The notes under the pieces are model-generated. The model saw nothing but the letters and a program-made list of their open reading frames with translations. It was not told where the DNA came from and ran no database searches. Positions 1 through 9,702 of a stretch of 64,000 nucleotides of DNA are shown in pieces. The number at the start of each line of letters is the position of its first letter. The first letter of the stretch is position 1. The translations under genes were made by a program, and so were the position numbers. The stretch comes from JAVVHH01 sp963848035 (lineage in GTDB: Bacteria; Pseudomonadota; Alphaproteobacteria; Acetobacterales; Acetobacteraceae), in NCBI GenBank assembly GCA_963848035.1, contig CAWKCD010000001.1, positions 2,914,001-2,978,000 on the forward strand. Direction: 5' to 3'.

Positions 1-1237
1 CTTGGGCCAATTCGGCGCGGCCGAGCGGCACCTCCTGCTCGACACTGTCGTCGGCGGGCAGGGCGAGGACGGAGAGCAGGGGCCGCAGCGTCAGGCCCTG
101 CACCACCAGCGTGCCGAGCACCAGGCTGAACGACGCGAACACCACGAGGTCGCGGTGCGGGAACGCCATGGGCAGCGCGAGCGCCGCCGCGAGCGTGACG
201 ATGCCGCGCATCCCGCACCAGCCGATCAGGAAGCCGCCGCCGACGCTGGAATTGGGCTCCCGCCGGAGCATGACGACGTAGAAGCCCATGACCCAGGCGA
301 ACCGCACGATGATCGCCGATGCGGTCACGCCAAGGGCGAAGATGACGGCGTCGCCGAGGTGGCCGTCCATGCGCGAGACGATGCCGCGGAGCTGCAGGCC
401 GACGAGCATGAAGGCGAGCACGTTGACGACGAAGATGGCGACTTCCCAGACGGCGTAGTTGCCGCGGCGGCGCCGGGCTCCGACCCGCTCGGGGGCGGAT
501 CGGGCGAGGGTGAGCGCGAAGGCGACCATGGTGAGGACGGCCGAGAGTTGGAGCCGGTCGGCGAGGAGCCAGACGCCGAACGTGCCGATGAAGCCGAGCA
601 CGGTGCCGACCGCCTCATCCTCGATGCGGGCGATCACGGTCAGGTAGGCTTTGGCCAGGGCTACCCCGAGCGCCAGCCCGGCAGCGGCTTCCAGCGCCAG
701 AAGCGGGGCGGTCCAGGCGGTGATCCCTCCGATCGTGGCGCTGACGGCCATGCGGTAGGTGAGCAGGGCGGAGGCGTCGTTCAGAAGGCTTTCGCCTTCG
801 AGGATGACCTTGATCCGGTGCGGCAGACGGACCTGGCGCAGGACGGCGGCGGCGGCGGCGGCATCGGGGGGCGCGACGATGGCGCCGAGGGCGATGGCGG
901 CCGGCCAGGGCAGCGCCGGGTCGATCCAGTGCGCGACGGCTGCGACGGCTGCGACGGTGACGCCGACAGCGCCGAGCACGAGGCCGCCGACCGGGGCCCA
1001 GTTCCGCCGCAGATCGCGCAGGCTCGCGTCATAGGCGGAATCGAGCAGGACCGGCGCGACGAACAGCGCGAGCGCGAGGTCAGGGTCGAGGGCGATGTCG
1101 GGCACGCCCGGTACGAAGGCGAGGCCGGCGCCGGCGAGCGCCAGCAGCGCCGGCCACGGCATGCGCAGCCGCGGGGCGATCAGCGCGAGGGCGACGCCGC
1201 CGAGCAGCAGCAGCAGCACGAATTCGAAGACGACCAT
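1..1237 (-). CDS. Na+/H+ antiporter, CPA1/NhaP family (partial, C-terminus off window)
   Basis: This is an inner-membrane sodium/proton exchanger of the CPA1 family. About 412 residues are visible from the ATG at 1237; the gene runs off the left edge. Many hydrophobic segments alternate with short loops. Family motifs are clear: ALGAIVAPPDAAA (the acidic ion-binding region), EGESLLNDASALLTY (normally EGESLxNDG) and, near the visible end, GWCGMRGIVTLAAALALP, the arginine-containing helix typical of CPA1 proteins. It is oriented away from the SDR gene at 1369, leaving about 130 bp as a shared upstream region. A regulatory C-terminal domain could lie outside the window. Family assignment is firm; the transported ion is inferred. 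Confidence 0.88.
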   Translation of the reverse strand, partial: MVVFEFVLLLLLGGVALALIAPRLRMPWPALLALAGAGLAFVPGVPDIALDPDLALALFVAPVLLDSAYDASLRDLRRNWAPVGGLVLGAVGVTVAAVAAVAHWIDPALPWPAAIALGAIVAPPDAAAAAAVLRQVRLPHRIKVILEGESLLNDASALLTYRMAVSATIGGITAWTAPLLALEAAAGLALGVALAKAYLTVIARIEDEAVGTVLGFIGTFGVWLLADRLQLSAVLTMVAFALTLARSAPERVGARRRRGNYAVWEVAIFVVNVLAFMLVGLQLRGIVSRMDGHLGDAVIFALGVTASAIIVRFAWVMGFYVVMLRREPNSSVGGGFLIGWCGMRGIVTLAAALALPMAFPHRDLVVFASFSLVLGTLVVQGLTLRPLLSVLALPADDSVEQEVPLGRAELAQ

Positions 1238-1368
1238 CGGCCGCGATGTCTGCCATGGACGTCGGCGGGCGAAAAGCTGGGCGGCCGGCGCGGCCCGGTT
1301 GCCGGGCGGTCGGAAAGCACGCATACCGCGAGGCTCCGGCGCGGCAGCGTCTCCGCAGAGAGCCCATC

Positions 1369-2250
1369 ATGTCCGATCCCGCCATGAGCGACAAAGACCC
1401 CGCGGCGCCCGCCGCGCCCGACGCGTCCCGGCGGCCGAATGCGCCGTATCATCCGGTGCTCGCCGGGCAGCCGGCGCTGGTGACCGGCGCCAATTCGGGG
1501 ATCGGCAAGGCGGTGGCGATCGGCCTGGCGCGAGCGGGGGCGGACGTCGTCGTCAACTACGTCACGCATCCGGAAACGGCGGACGAGGTGGCGCACGAGA
1601 TCGAGGCGATGGGGCGCAAGGCGATCACGGTGCAGGCCGACGTGAGCAAGGAGGACGAGGTCGAGCATCTGTTCGCCACGGCGGTCCAGCAGTTCGGCAC
1701 GCTGCACATCGCGGTCAGCAACGCCGGGCTGCAGCGGGATTCGGCGTTCGTCGACATGACGCTCGAGCAATGGAACACGGTGATCGGGGTCAACCTCACC
1801 GGGCAGTTCCTGTGCACGCGGGCGGCGGCGCGGATATTCAAGCAGCGGGGCGTGGTCGCCGATGTGTCGCAGGCGGCGGGCAAGATCATCTGCATGAGCT
1901 CGGTGCATCAGGAGATCCCGTGGGCGGGCCATGCGAACTATGCGGCGTCGAAGGGCGGGGTGATGCTGCTGATGAAGAGCATCGCGCAGGAGCTGGCGCC
2001 GCATTTCATCCGGGTGAACGGCATCGCGCCGGGCGCGATCCGGACGCCGATCAACACCAGCGCGTGGAACACGCCGGCCGCCTATGCGGACCTCATGACG
2101 CTGGTGCCGTACAAGCGGATCGGCGAACCCGACGACATCGCGCAGGCGGCGGTGTGGCTGGCGTCGGATGCGGCGGATTACGTGACGGGGGCGACGCTGT
2201 TCGTGGACGGCGGGATGACGCTGTATCCGGGATTTGCCACCGGAGGGTGA
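1369..2250 (+). CDS. SDR-family oxidoreductase (glucose 1-dehydrogenase-like)
   Basis: A cytosolic NAD(P)-dependent short-chain dehydrogenase of 293 residues. It has the cofactor glycine motif TGANSGIG near residue 45, SNAG after beta-4, the catalytic serine in SSVHQE, the YAASK tyrosine/lysine pair, and a C-terminal VDGGM typical of classical SDRs. A disordered Ala/Pro-rich N-terminus of about 30 residues precedes the Rossmann fold, slightly longer than usual. The ATG at 1369 is chosen because a purine-rich stretch (GCAGAGAG) sits just upstream; ATG 1384 is an alternative. The alpha/beta hydrolase starts 12 bp downstream, so the two are probably cotranscribed. The substrate cannot be read from sequence. 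Confidence 0.88.
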   Translation: MSDPAMSDKDPAAPAAPDASRRPNAPYHPVLAGQPALVTGANSGIGKAVAIGLARAGADVVVNYVTHPETADEVAHEIEAMGRKAITVQADVSKEDEVEHLFATAVQQFGTLHIAVSNAGLQRDSAFVDMTLEQWNTVIGVNLTGQFLCTRAAARIFKQRGVVADVSQAAGKIICMSSVHQEIPWAGHANYAASKGGVMLLMKSIAQELAPHFIRVNGIAPGAIRTPINTSAWNTPAAYADLMTLVPYKRIGEPDDIAQAAVWLASDAADYVTGATLFVDGGMTLYPGFATGG

Positions 2251-2262
2251 TCCGACGCGACG

Positions 2263-2958
2263 ATGGGGAGCGGCGATGCGCAGTGCTACGTTCCGGTCAG
2301 GCCCGCGCTCCGGCGCACGGCGGTCGAGGCGCTCGCTTTCCTGCGGCCGAACGCGGCGCTGACGGTCGATCCCGCGTTGCCGCGGGGCAGCGGGCAGCCG
2401 GTCCTGGTGCTGCCCGTCATCGGGCGGGGCGACGATCATGCCGCCCCGATGCGGGCAGCGCTCGATCAACTCGGCTACCGCGCGTTCGGCTGGGGGTTGG
2501 GCACCAATATCGGCCCGTCTTCGCGTGTCCTGGCCGGGATCGAGGATCGCTTGTCGATGCTGCATGCGGCGCATGGGCCGCTCAATGTGGTGGGGTTCAG
2601 TTTGGGCGGCATCTTTGCCCGCCGGCTTGCGCACCGCCAGCCCGAGAAGGTGCGGCAGGTCATCACCGTATGCAGCCCGTTCCGCGAGGCGGTGCATAGT
2701 GCGTTCCTGCCGCTGCAACCGGTTCTGTGGGCTTGGCGGACGCCGAACTTGCTGGCGGTCGCGGCGGCCGTCGAGCAAAGGCTGCCGGTGCCGGGTACAT
2801 TCATCTTCAGCCGGAACGACGGCATCGTCGCCTGGGAGAGCTGTCTGGAGCCGGAGCAGCCCGGCGATTGCGCCGAGATTTCGGGGCTGCACGTGACGAT
2901 CGTTCGCGATCCCGAGGTGTTGGCGATCCTGGCGCATAGGCTTGGGCGCGAGAGGTAG
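2263..2958 (+). CDS. Alpha/beta hydrolase (lipase/PGAP1-like)
   Basis: A 231-residue alpha/beta hydrolase. The nucleophile elbow GFSLGG is at about residue 113, an acidic residue lies in SRNDGIVAW, and a candidate catalytic histidine is in the late GLHVTIVRDP segment, giving a plausible Ser-Asp-His triad. The early QPVLVLPVIGRG stretch matches the first core strand and oxyanion-hole region. No signal peptide is evident, so action in the cytosol is likely. It follows the SDR by 12 bp and may share its transcript. An esterase or lipase-like activity is inferred; the substrate is unknown. Confidence 0.75.
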   Translation: MGSGDAQCYVPVRPALRRTAVEALAFLRPNAALTVDPALPRGSGQPVLVLPVIGRGDDHAAPMRAALDQLGYRAFGWGLGTNIGPSSRVLAGIEDRLSMLHAAHGPLNVVGFSLGGIFARRLAHRQPEKVRQVITVCSPFREAVHSAFLPLQPVLWAWRTPNLLAVAAAVEQRLPVPGTFIFSRNDGIVAWESCLEPEQPGDCAEISGLHVTIVRDPEVLAILAHRLGRER

Positions 2959-3008
2959 GCGGCGAAATACCGCTTGCCGCGATATCGCAGTCCGGTGAAT
3001 GATACTGG

Positions 3009-3839
3009 ATGTCGTCTGGTTTACAGGACAGGAGGTTAGCGACCGTTGCGGTCGAGCCGTCGAAGGCTCGGCGCATCTACCTGATGTTGCGTGATCGGAT
3101 CACGAGCGGGGCGATGGCGCAAGGCGCGCGGTTGCCGGCGGAGCCGGAGCTTGCCACCCAGCACGGGGTGGCGCGGGTGACGGTGCGGCGGGCGCTCGAC
3201 CAGTTGGCGCAGGACGGGTTGATCCAGCGGCTCGCCGGGGTCGGAACGTTCGTGCATGCGACAGGGGCGGCGTTGCCGGCCGACGTTGCGGACCCGTTCG
3301 ATCAGTTGCGCGAGATGGGGTTGCGTACGCAGGTGCGGTTGTTGTCGTTCGACTACGTGGTGCCGCCGGCGGCGGTGGGCGAGGCACTTGCGCTGGCCGG
3401 GCAGGGATTGGCGCAGCGTGCGGTGCGGGTGCGGCGGACGGCGGAGGGGCCGTTCTCGCATCTGACGACGCATGTGCCGGCGCGGATCGGGCAGACTTAT
3501 TCGGAGGCCGAACTGGCGACGCAGCCGTTGCTGACGTTGCTCGAGCGGTCCGGGCTGCGGTTGGGCACCGCGGAGCAGAGTATCGGCGCGACGCTGGCCG
3601 GGCCGGATGCGGCGGAGCCGCTGGGGGTCGAGATCGGGCTGCCGTTGATCACGCTCGAGCGGCTGGTGCGCGACGAGGCGGGACGGCCGGTCGAACATTT
3701 GCGCGCACTGTATCGGCCGGATCGTTTCGTTTTTGGCATGCAGATGCAGCGTATCGGGCCCGAGGGCGCCCGGCGCTGGGCACCGAAACCATACGCCGGC
3801 TCGGACCGGCAACAGAGGAGGTCTCGTCATGATCCATGA
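3009..3839 (+). CDS. GntR-family transcriptional regulator with UTRA domain (HutC subfamily)
   Basis: A 276-residue DNA-binding regulator. The N-terminal winged helix-turn-helix (about residues 18-85) contains the GntR pattern LPAEPELATQHGVARVTVRRAL and the wing GVGTFVHATG. The UTRA effector domain follows (about 100-250), with IGLPLITLERLVRDEAGRPVEH and the closing YRPDRFVF. Its stop overlaps the start of the binding-protein gene at 3829, so regulator and transporter are translationally coupled and it very likely controls the operon to 11087. A perfect 10-bp palindrome GCGATATCGC at 2979-2988 is the only obvious symmetric site upstream and could be an operator, which is unproven. The effector is probably the transported solute. 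Confidence 0.88.
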   Translation: MSSGLQDRRLATVAVEPSKARRIYLMLRDRITSGAMAQGARLPAEPELATQHGVARVTVRRALDQLAQDGLIQRLAGVGTFVHATGAALPADVADPFDQLREMGLRTQVRLLSFDYVVPPAAVGEALALAGQGLAQRAVRVRRTAEGPFSHLTTHVPARIGQTYSEAELATQPLLTLLERSGLRLGTAEQSIGATLAGPDAAEPLGVEIGLPLITLERLVRDEAGRPVEHLRALYRPDRFVFGMQMQRIGPEGARRWAPKPYAGSDRQQRRSRHDP

Positions 3840-5034
3840 AGGTTTCTCGCGGCGCGCCGTTCTGGGCGCGGGCGTGGCGGTGTTGGCGGCGCCTGCGGTG
3901 CTGCGGGCGCAGCCGGCGGCGATCAAGGTCGGGCTGCTGCAGCCGCTGACGGGGGCGTTGGCGCAGGATGGCGAGCTCGGGCGGATCGGCGCCGAGGCGG
4001 CGGTCGCGAAGATCAACGGCGATGGCGGGATCAAGTCGCTGGGCGGCGCGAAGATCGAGCTGGTGATCGGCGATGCGCGGTCCAATCCGGAAGCGGGCGT
4101 GCAGGAGGTCGAGCGGCTGAACGGCGAGGGCGTGGCGGCGATCGTCGGCGGGTTCGCCAGCCCGATCTGCCTGGCGGCGAGCCAGGCGGCGGCGCGGTAC
4201 GAGCTGCCGTACATCGTCGATGTCGGGGTGGCCGATCAGATCGTGACGCGGGGGCTGACCAACACGTTCCGGTTCGCGCCGGGGTTCGGGATGGTGACGA
4301 AGGCGGCGGTCGAGAACCTGGTGCGGCTGAACGACGCGGCGGGCAAGCCGTGCAAGACCGTGGTGCTGGTGCACGAGGACGGGCTGTTCGGATCGGGGCT
4401 GGCCAAGCTGATGCAGGCGGAGCTGCCGAAGCGCGGCTTCGAGATCATGGAGACGATCTCGCATCCGACGCCGGCGCGCGACATGAACAACGTGGCGCTG
4501 CGGCTGCGCTCGCTGCAACCGGACCTGCTGATCCCGTCATCCTATTACAGCGAGTTCGTGCTGTTGGCGCGGACGATGCGCCAGCAGCATATCCGTCCCA
4601 AGGGGATCTATGCGGTGCTGAACGGGGCGGCGTCGAACCCGCGCTTCGTGAAGGAATTCCCGGACGCGGCGTTGGGGGTGATGGACTGCAACCATTGGCA
4701 GGATCCGAAGAACCCGGAGGCGATCGCGCTGCGCAAGCAGGTGGAGGATTCCGGCAAGTTCTGGGCCTACAACATCCCGCTGAACTACTCGTGCATGAAG
4801 CTGTTGGCCGACGCGATCGACCGTGCCGGGTCCATGGAGAAGGGGAAAGTGACGGCGGCGCTGGCCGGGTCGACATATGGCGGGCACGTGATGCCGTATG
4901 AGGCGACGCGGTTCGTGGGCGGGCAGAACCAGGGCGCACGACCGGTCAATACGCAGGTGCAGGACGGGCAGATCCGGGTGATCTTCCCGGACGACGTGGC
5001 GGACGCGAAGCCCGTGTTCCCGATCAAGGAGTGA
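3829..5034 (+). CDS. Liv-type ABC transporter substrate-binding protein (Peripla_BP_6)
   Basis: A periplasmic solute-binding protein of 401 residues for a branched-chain-amino-acid-type ABC importer. The N-terminus FSRRAVLGAG followed by a hydrophobic stretch is a twin-arginine signal. IKVGLLQPLTGALAQDGELGRIGAEAAV starts the mature type-I binding fold, and INGDGGIKSLGGAKIELVIGDARSNP is the usual first-lobe signature. The ATG at 3829 is picked because a strong Shine-Dalgarno (AGAGGAGG) lies about 10 nt upstream; earlier in-frame starts lie inside the GntR gene. It leads a five-gene transporter set. Linkage to an MmgE/PrpD enzyme and an FAD dehydrogenase suggests a carboxylate-like solute, as an inference. 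Confidence 0.88.
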   Translation: MIHEGFSRRAVLGAGVAVLAAPAVLRAQPAAIKVGLLQPLTGALAQDGELGRIGAEAAVAKINGDGGIKSLGGAKIELVIGDARSNPEAGVQEVERLNGEGVAAIVGGFASPICLAASQAAARYELPYIVDVGVADQIVTRGLTNTFRFAPGFGMVTKAAVENLVRLNDAAGKPCKTVVLVHEDGLFGSGLAKLMQAELPKRGFEIMETISHPTPARDMNNVALRLRSLQPDLLIPSSYYSEFVLLARTMRQQHIRPKGIYAVLNGAASNPRFVKEFPDAALGVMDCNHWQDPKNPEAIALRKQVEDSGKFWAYNIPLNYSCMKLLADAIDRAGSMEKGKVTAALAGSTYGGHVMPYEATRFVGGQNQGARPVNTQVQDGQIRVIFPDDVADAKPVFPIKE

Positions 5035-5906
5035 CGCTGCCGCCGGCGCTGATCGCCGAGGCCGTGGTCAACGGCCTGCTGGCGGGCGCCGCTTACGCGC
5101 TGGTCGCGTTGGGGCTGACGCTGGTGTACGGCGTGCTGCACATCGTGAACTTCGCGCACGGGGCGATGCTGACGGCGGCGATGTTCGCGGCTTGGCTGCT
5201 GCACGAGGCGTTCGGGATCGATCCGTACGTGGCGATCGTGCCGTTGGCGGCGGCGTTCTTCGGCGCCGGGTATGCGTTGCAGCGATGGGTGATCGGGCCG
5301 GCGAGCCATGGGGATGACGGCAACACGCTGCTGGTGACGCTGGGGATCTCGGTGGTGATCGAGAACCTGCTGCTGGCGGTGTTCCGGTCGGACACGCGAA
5401 GTCTGGGCGGGGATTCGGCGTTCGACGTGGTCGAGGTCGGGCCGATGCTGCTGTCGCGGCCGCGGCTGATCGGGTTCGTGGTCGCGTTCGTGACGTCGGG
5501 GCTGCTGTGGCTGCTGTTGGCGCGGACGGATACCGGGCGGGCGATCCGGGCGGTGGCGAAGGAGAAGCTCGGGGCGCAGCTCAGCGGGATCGAGCCGCGG
5601 CATATCTATGCGGTGACGTTCGGGCTCGGGGGCGCGTGCGTGGCGGTGGCGGCGTGTCTGCTGCTGCCGACGTTCTACGTCAATCCGCGAGTGGGCAATA
5701 CGTTCGTGCTGGTGGCGTTCACCATCGTGGTGCTGGGCGGGATGGGGTCGATCCCCGGGGCGCTCCTGGGCGGGTTGCTGATCGGGGTGGTGGAGAGTTT
5801 GGGCGGGTTGTTGCTGGGCGACAGCCTGGGGCAGCTCGGGATTTATTTGATCTTCATCCTGGTGCTGATCGTGCGTCCCACGGGCATGTTCGGGGCGCGG
5901 GCGTGA
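5031..5906 (+). CDS. livH: Branched-chain amino acid-type ABC transporter permease LivH
   Basis: An inner-membrane permease of 291 residues with about eight hydrophobic segments. The N-terminal ALVALGLTLVYGVLHIVNFAHG is the hallmark of LivH proteins, and the conserved VVLGGMGSIPGALLGG loop that contacts the ATPase lies near the C-terminus. It starts at a GTG overlapping the binding-protein stop (GTGA), so translation is coupled. It pairs with LivM (5903) to form the channel. Confidence 0.92.
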   Translation: MTLPPALIAEAVVNGLLAGAAYALVALGLTLVYGVLHIVNFAHGAMLTAAMFAAWLLHEAFGIDPYVAIVPLAAAFFGAGYALQRWVIGPASHGDDGNTLLVTLGISVVIENLLLAVFRSDTRSLGGDSAFDVVEVGPMLLSRPRLIGFVVAFVTSGLLWLLLARTDTGRAIRAVAKEKLGAQLSGIEPRHIYAVTFGLGGACVAVAACLLLPTFYVNPRVGNTFVLVAFTIVVLGGMGSIPGALLGGLLIGVVESLGGLLLGDSLGQLGIYLIFILVLIVRPTGMFGARA

Positions 5907-6854
5907 CGCGGCGGGAGATGGCGCTGGCCGGGCTGGTGCTCGCGTTGTTGGCGGCGGCGCCGATGGTCGCGTCCAACGTCGTGCTGAACTTTCTCGCGAC
6001 GGCGTTGATCGTGGGGGTGGCGGCACAGGGTTGGAATCTGCTGGCCGGGTATGGCGGGCAGTTGTCGTTCGGGCATGCGGCGTTCTTCGGGACCGGGGCC
6101 TATGCGACGGCGGTGTTGCAGGTTCGGTTCGGGATCAACGCGTGGGTGGCGGTGGGGGCGGGCGTGCTGCTGGGCGCCGCGGTGGGCTGGCTGATCGGGG
6201 CGTTGTCGTTCCGGGCGCGGCTGCGGGGGTCGTATTTCGCGCTGATCACGCTGGCGTTCGCGGAGGTGATGCGGATCCTGGCGAACGCGACGGACTTCCT
6301 GGGGGGCGCGGCCGGGCTGTTGATCAAGCTGCAGCCGGGGGTAGGCGCAGCTGCAATTCGCGTCGCGGGGCGATTTCGTCTGGTTGCTGACGGCGGTAGT
6401 GGCGGGGCTGATGGCGCTGACGGCGGCGTTGGTGCGGGGGCGGTTTGGGGCGCGGCTGGTCGCGGTGCGGGAGAACGAGGACGCGGCGCAGGCGCTGGGG
6501 GTGGACGTGCTGCGGACCAAGCTGGCGGCGATCTCGCTGTCGGGCGCGGTGACGGCTTTGGCGGGATGTCTGTATGCGCAGAACTTCCTGTATTTGGATG
6601 CGAATATCGGTTTTGGGACGTGGATCTCGGTCGAGGTGCTGATCGCCTGCATTCTGGGCGGGCGCGGCACGGTGCTGGGGCCGGTGGTGGGCGCGCTGGC
6701 GCTGCATGCGATCGGGCAGGCGGCCAAGACGGCGCTTTCTGGAGTGGCGGGGCCGGTGCCGGGGCTGGATCTGGCGTTCTCGGGGGCGCTGCTGATCTTG
6801 GCGGTGGCGTTCCTGCCATCGGGGCTGACCGGGCGGTTCCGGGGGCGGGCATGA
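5903..6854 (+). CDS. livM: Branched-chain amino acid-type ABC transporter permease LivM (one frameshift)
   Basis: The second channel subunit, about 316 residues once corrected. The N-terminal part has the LivM signatures GWNLLAGYGGQLSFGHAAF and GSYFALITLAFAEVMR. The C-terminal part carries VRENEDAAQALGV and GGRGTVLGPVVGA. The two halves are in different frames because of an extra A near 6343: removing it restores QPGVAQLQFAS and a continuous permease. The GTG at 5903 overlaps the livH stop and the end overlaps livG. As sequenced the protein would be truncated within a short distance, but the intact neighbours argue for a sequencing error. Confidence 0.85.
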
Positions 6855-7583
6855 CGCTGCTGCGGGCGGAGGGCTTGTCGCGGGCGTTCGGCGGGCTGAT
6901 GGCGGTGCAGGACGTGTCGTTCGAGGTGCCGGAAGGCGGGTTGGTGGGGCTGATCGGGCCGAACGGGGCGGGGAAGACGACGCTGTTCGCGCTGCTATCG
7001 GGGTTTCTGGCGCCGAGCGCGGGGCGGGTTCATTTCGGCGGCGCGGACGTGACGGCGTTGGCGCCGCATCAGCGTGCGGCGCTGGGGATGGCGCGGACAT
7101 TCCAGATCGTGCAGCCGTTTGCCGGACTGTCGGTGCTCGAGAACATCGCGGTGGGGGCGTATCTGCGGCGCAGGCGGCGGGCGGATGCGATGATTGTGGC
7201 GCGCGGGGTGGCCGAGGAGGTGGGGCTCGGGCCGTTGCTGGCGACGCCGGCGGCGGCGTTGACGGTGGCGGGGCGCAAGCGGCTGGAGTTGGCGCGGGCG
7301 TTGGCGACGGAGCCGCGGCTGCTGCTGCTGGACGAGGTGTTGGCGGGGCTGAACCCGTCGGAAGTGCGGGACATGCTGCCGATGCTGCAGGCGATCCGTG
7401 GGCGGGGCGTCGGCATCCTGATGATCGAGCATGTGATGCAGGCGGTGATGTCGCTGTGCGAGCATGTGCATGTGCTGGCGAGCGGGCAGCTGATCGCGGC
7501 CGGGTCGCCGCGCGAGGTGACGGCCGACCCGGCGGTGATCGAGGCGTATCTCGGCAAAGGCGCGGCGTCCCGGTTGGCGGCGC

Positions 7584-7591
<8 letters not shown>
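6851..7591 (+). CDS. livG: ABC transporter ATP-binding protein LivG
   Basis: A cytosolic ATPase subunit of 246 residues. Walker A is GPNGAGKTT. The LivG-specific GMARTFQIVQPF follows, and Walker B is LLLLDEVLAGLNP. The ABC signature region reads LTVAGRKRLELARAL, where the usual LSxGQ is replaced by TVAGR; this divergence is common enough in LivG proteins to be tolerated. The ATG overlaps the LivM stop by four bases, and the last eight bases overlap livF. Confidence 0.92.
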
Positions 7592-8285
<694 letters not shown>

Positions 8286-8292
8286 GGGTCGA

Positions 8293-9702
8293 ATGAGCAT
8301 CATCACGCCCGGCGTCGTGCCGGCGACGGAGCTTCTGCAGCAGCAGCGTCCGGCTTGGTTGCGGCAATGGGCGGCGTTTGCGGCCGGGTTCAAGGCGGGC
8401 GGGCTGCCGGCGGAGGTGACGGACCGGAGCAAGCTGGTGCTGCTGGACTGCATCGGGGTGATCGCGTGCGGAATGCAGGAGCCGGAGCTGAAGGCGCTGT
8501 GCGCGCGCATGGCGGCGACGCAGCCCGGCGCGGCGACCGGCATCGGGCACGGGACGGCGTTCGCGCCGGCGGTGGCGGCGTTCGTGAACGGCACGGCGGG
8601 GACGACGCTCGAACTGGACGAGGGCAACCAGTATGCGCGTGGGCATCCCGGCATCCATGTCGTGCCGGCGGCGCTCGCGGCGCTGACGGGGCGGCGCGCG
8701 AGCGGCCCGGCGCTGCTGTCCTCGATCGCGCTCGGCTACGAGATCGGGGCGCGCATCGGCATCGCGAGCAAGCTGCGGGTGACGATGCATCCGCATGGGA
8801 CCTGGGGCGTGGTCGGCGCGGCGGTGACGGCGGGCTGGCTGGCGGGCGCGTCGGCGGCGCAGATCGAGGAGGTGATCAGCATCGCGTCGTCGTTCGGGCT
8901 GTCGACGAGCCGGCGCACGATGCTGGAGGGGGCGACGGTGCGGAACAGCTATGCCGGCCTGTCGAACCAGTTGGGGCTGCTGGCTTGGGATCTGACGTGC
9001 GCCGGGTTCACTGGCGAGGCGGATGGGGTGGGCGCGGTGTATGGCGGGATCATCGCGGAGGATTTCCGGCCGGAGGCAATGGTGGATGCGCTCGGGGAAC
9101 GCTGGGAAATTGCGCAGAATTACTTCAAGCGCCATGCCGCGTGCCGCTACACGCATGGGGCGTTGGACGCGCTGGCGATGATCCAGCTCGACCGGCCGTT
9201 GGTTCCGGCCTCGATCGAACGGATCGATATCGATACGTATGTCTGGGCGGCGCAGCTCGATGGGCCGGCGCCGCGGACGATGCTGGCGGCGAAGTTCTCG
9301 TTGCCGTTCGCGTTGGCGACGACGATCGCGCATGGGGCGGCGACGGTGCCGGCGTTCCGGGCGGAGGCGCTGGGGCGGGAGGACATCCTGGCTTTGGCGG
9401 CGCGCGTGCAGGTGCGGGAGGATGCGGCGTTGACGGCACGGCTGCCGGGCTTGCGGCCGGCGCGGCTGCGCGTGGTGCTGAAAGATGGCAGCGAGCTTCG
9501 GGCGGCGGTGGAGACCAACCGGGGCGACACCGAGGACCCTTATGGCGAGGAGGACATCATCGCCAAGTTCCACGAGTTGACCGATCCGGTGTGGGGCCGG
9601 GCGCATGCGGCTTCGGTCGTCGAGACGGTACGGGGGCTCGATCGGACGGCGGATGTGGGGTCGTTGCAGGCGTTGCTGGCGGCGCCGGCGGGGCGCGCGT
9701 GA
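8293..9702 (+). CDS. MmgE/PrpD family protein
   Basis: A 469-residue cytosolic enzyme of the MmgE/PrpD family, which includes 2-methylcitrate dehydratase, aconitate decarboxylase and related lyases or isomerases acting on polycarboxylates. Family features include the early LVLLDCIGVIACG, FVNGTAGTTLELDEGNQ with its acidic pair, HPHGTWGVVGAA, and the late FSLPFALA segment. The ATG at 8293 follows the livF stop by 7 bp. Close coupling to the FAD dehydrogenase (4-bp overlap) suggests consecutive steps on one substrate. Because the family is catalytically diverse, the exact reaction cannot be assigned. Confidence 0.88.
   Translation: MSIITPGVVPATELLQQQRPAWLRQWAAFAAGFKAGGLPAEVTDRSKLVLLDCIGVIACGMQEPELKALCARMAATQPGAATGIGHGTAFAPAVAAFVNGTAGTTLELDEGNQYARGHPGIHVVPAALAALTGRRASGPALLSSIALGYEIGARIGIASKLRVTMHPHGTWGVVGAAVTAGWLAGASAAQIEEVISIASSFGLSTSRRTMLEGATVRNSYAGLSNQLGLLAWDLTCAGFTGEADGVGAVYGGIIAEDFRPEAMVDALGERWEIAQNYFKRHAACRYTHGALDALAMIQLDRPLVPASIERIDIDTYVWAAQLDGPAPRTMLAAKFSLPFALATTIAHGAATVPAFRAEALGREDILALAARVQVREDAALTARLPGLRPARLRVVLKDGSELRAAVETNRGDTEDPYGEEDIIAKFHELTDPVWGRAHAASVVETVRGLDRTADVGSLQALLAAPAGRA

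Noticed and set aside
2..1387. Long plus-strand open frame of 461 codons at the left edge
   Set aside because: Its composition is Gly/Arg/Asp/Glu-rich low complexity and it lies opposite an unmistakable CPA1 antiporter; it is a high-GC shadow.
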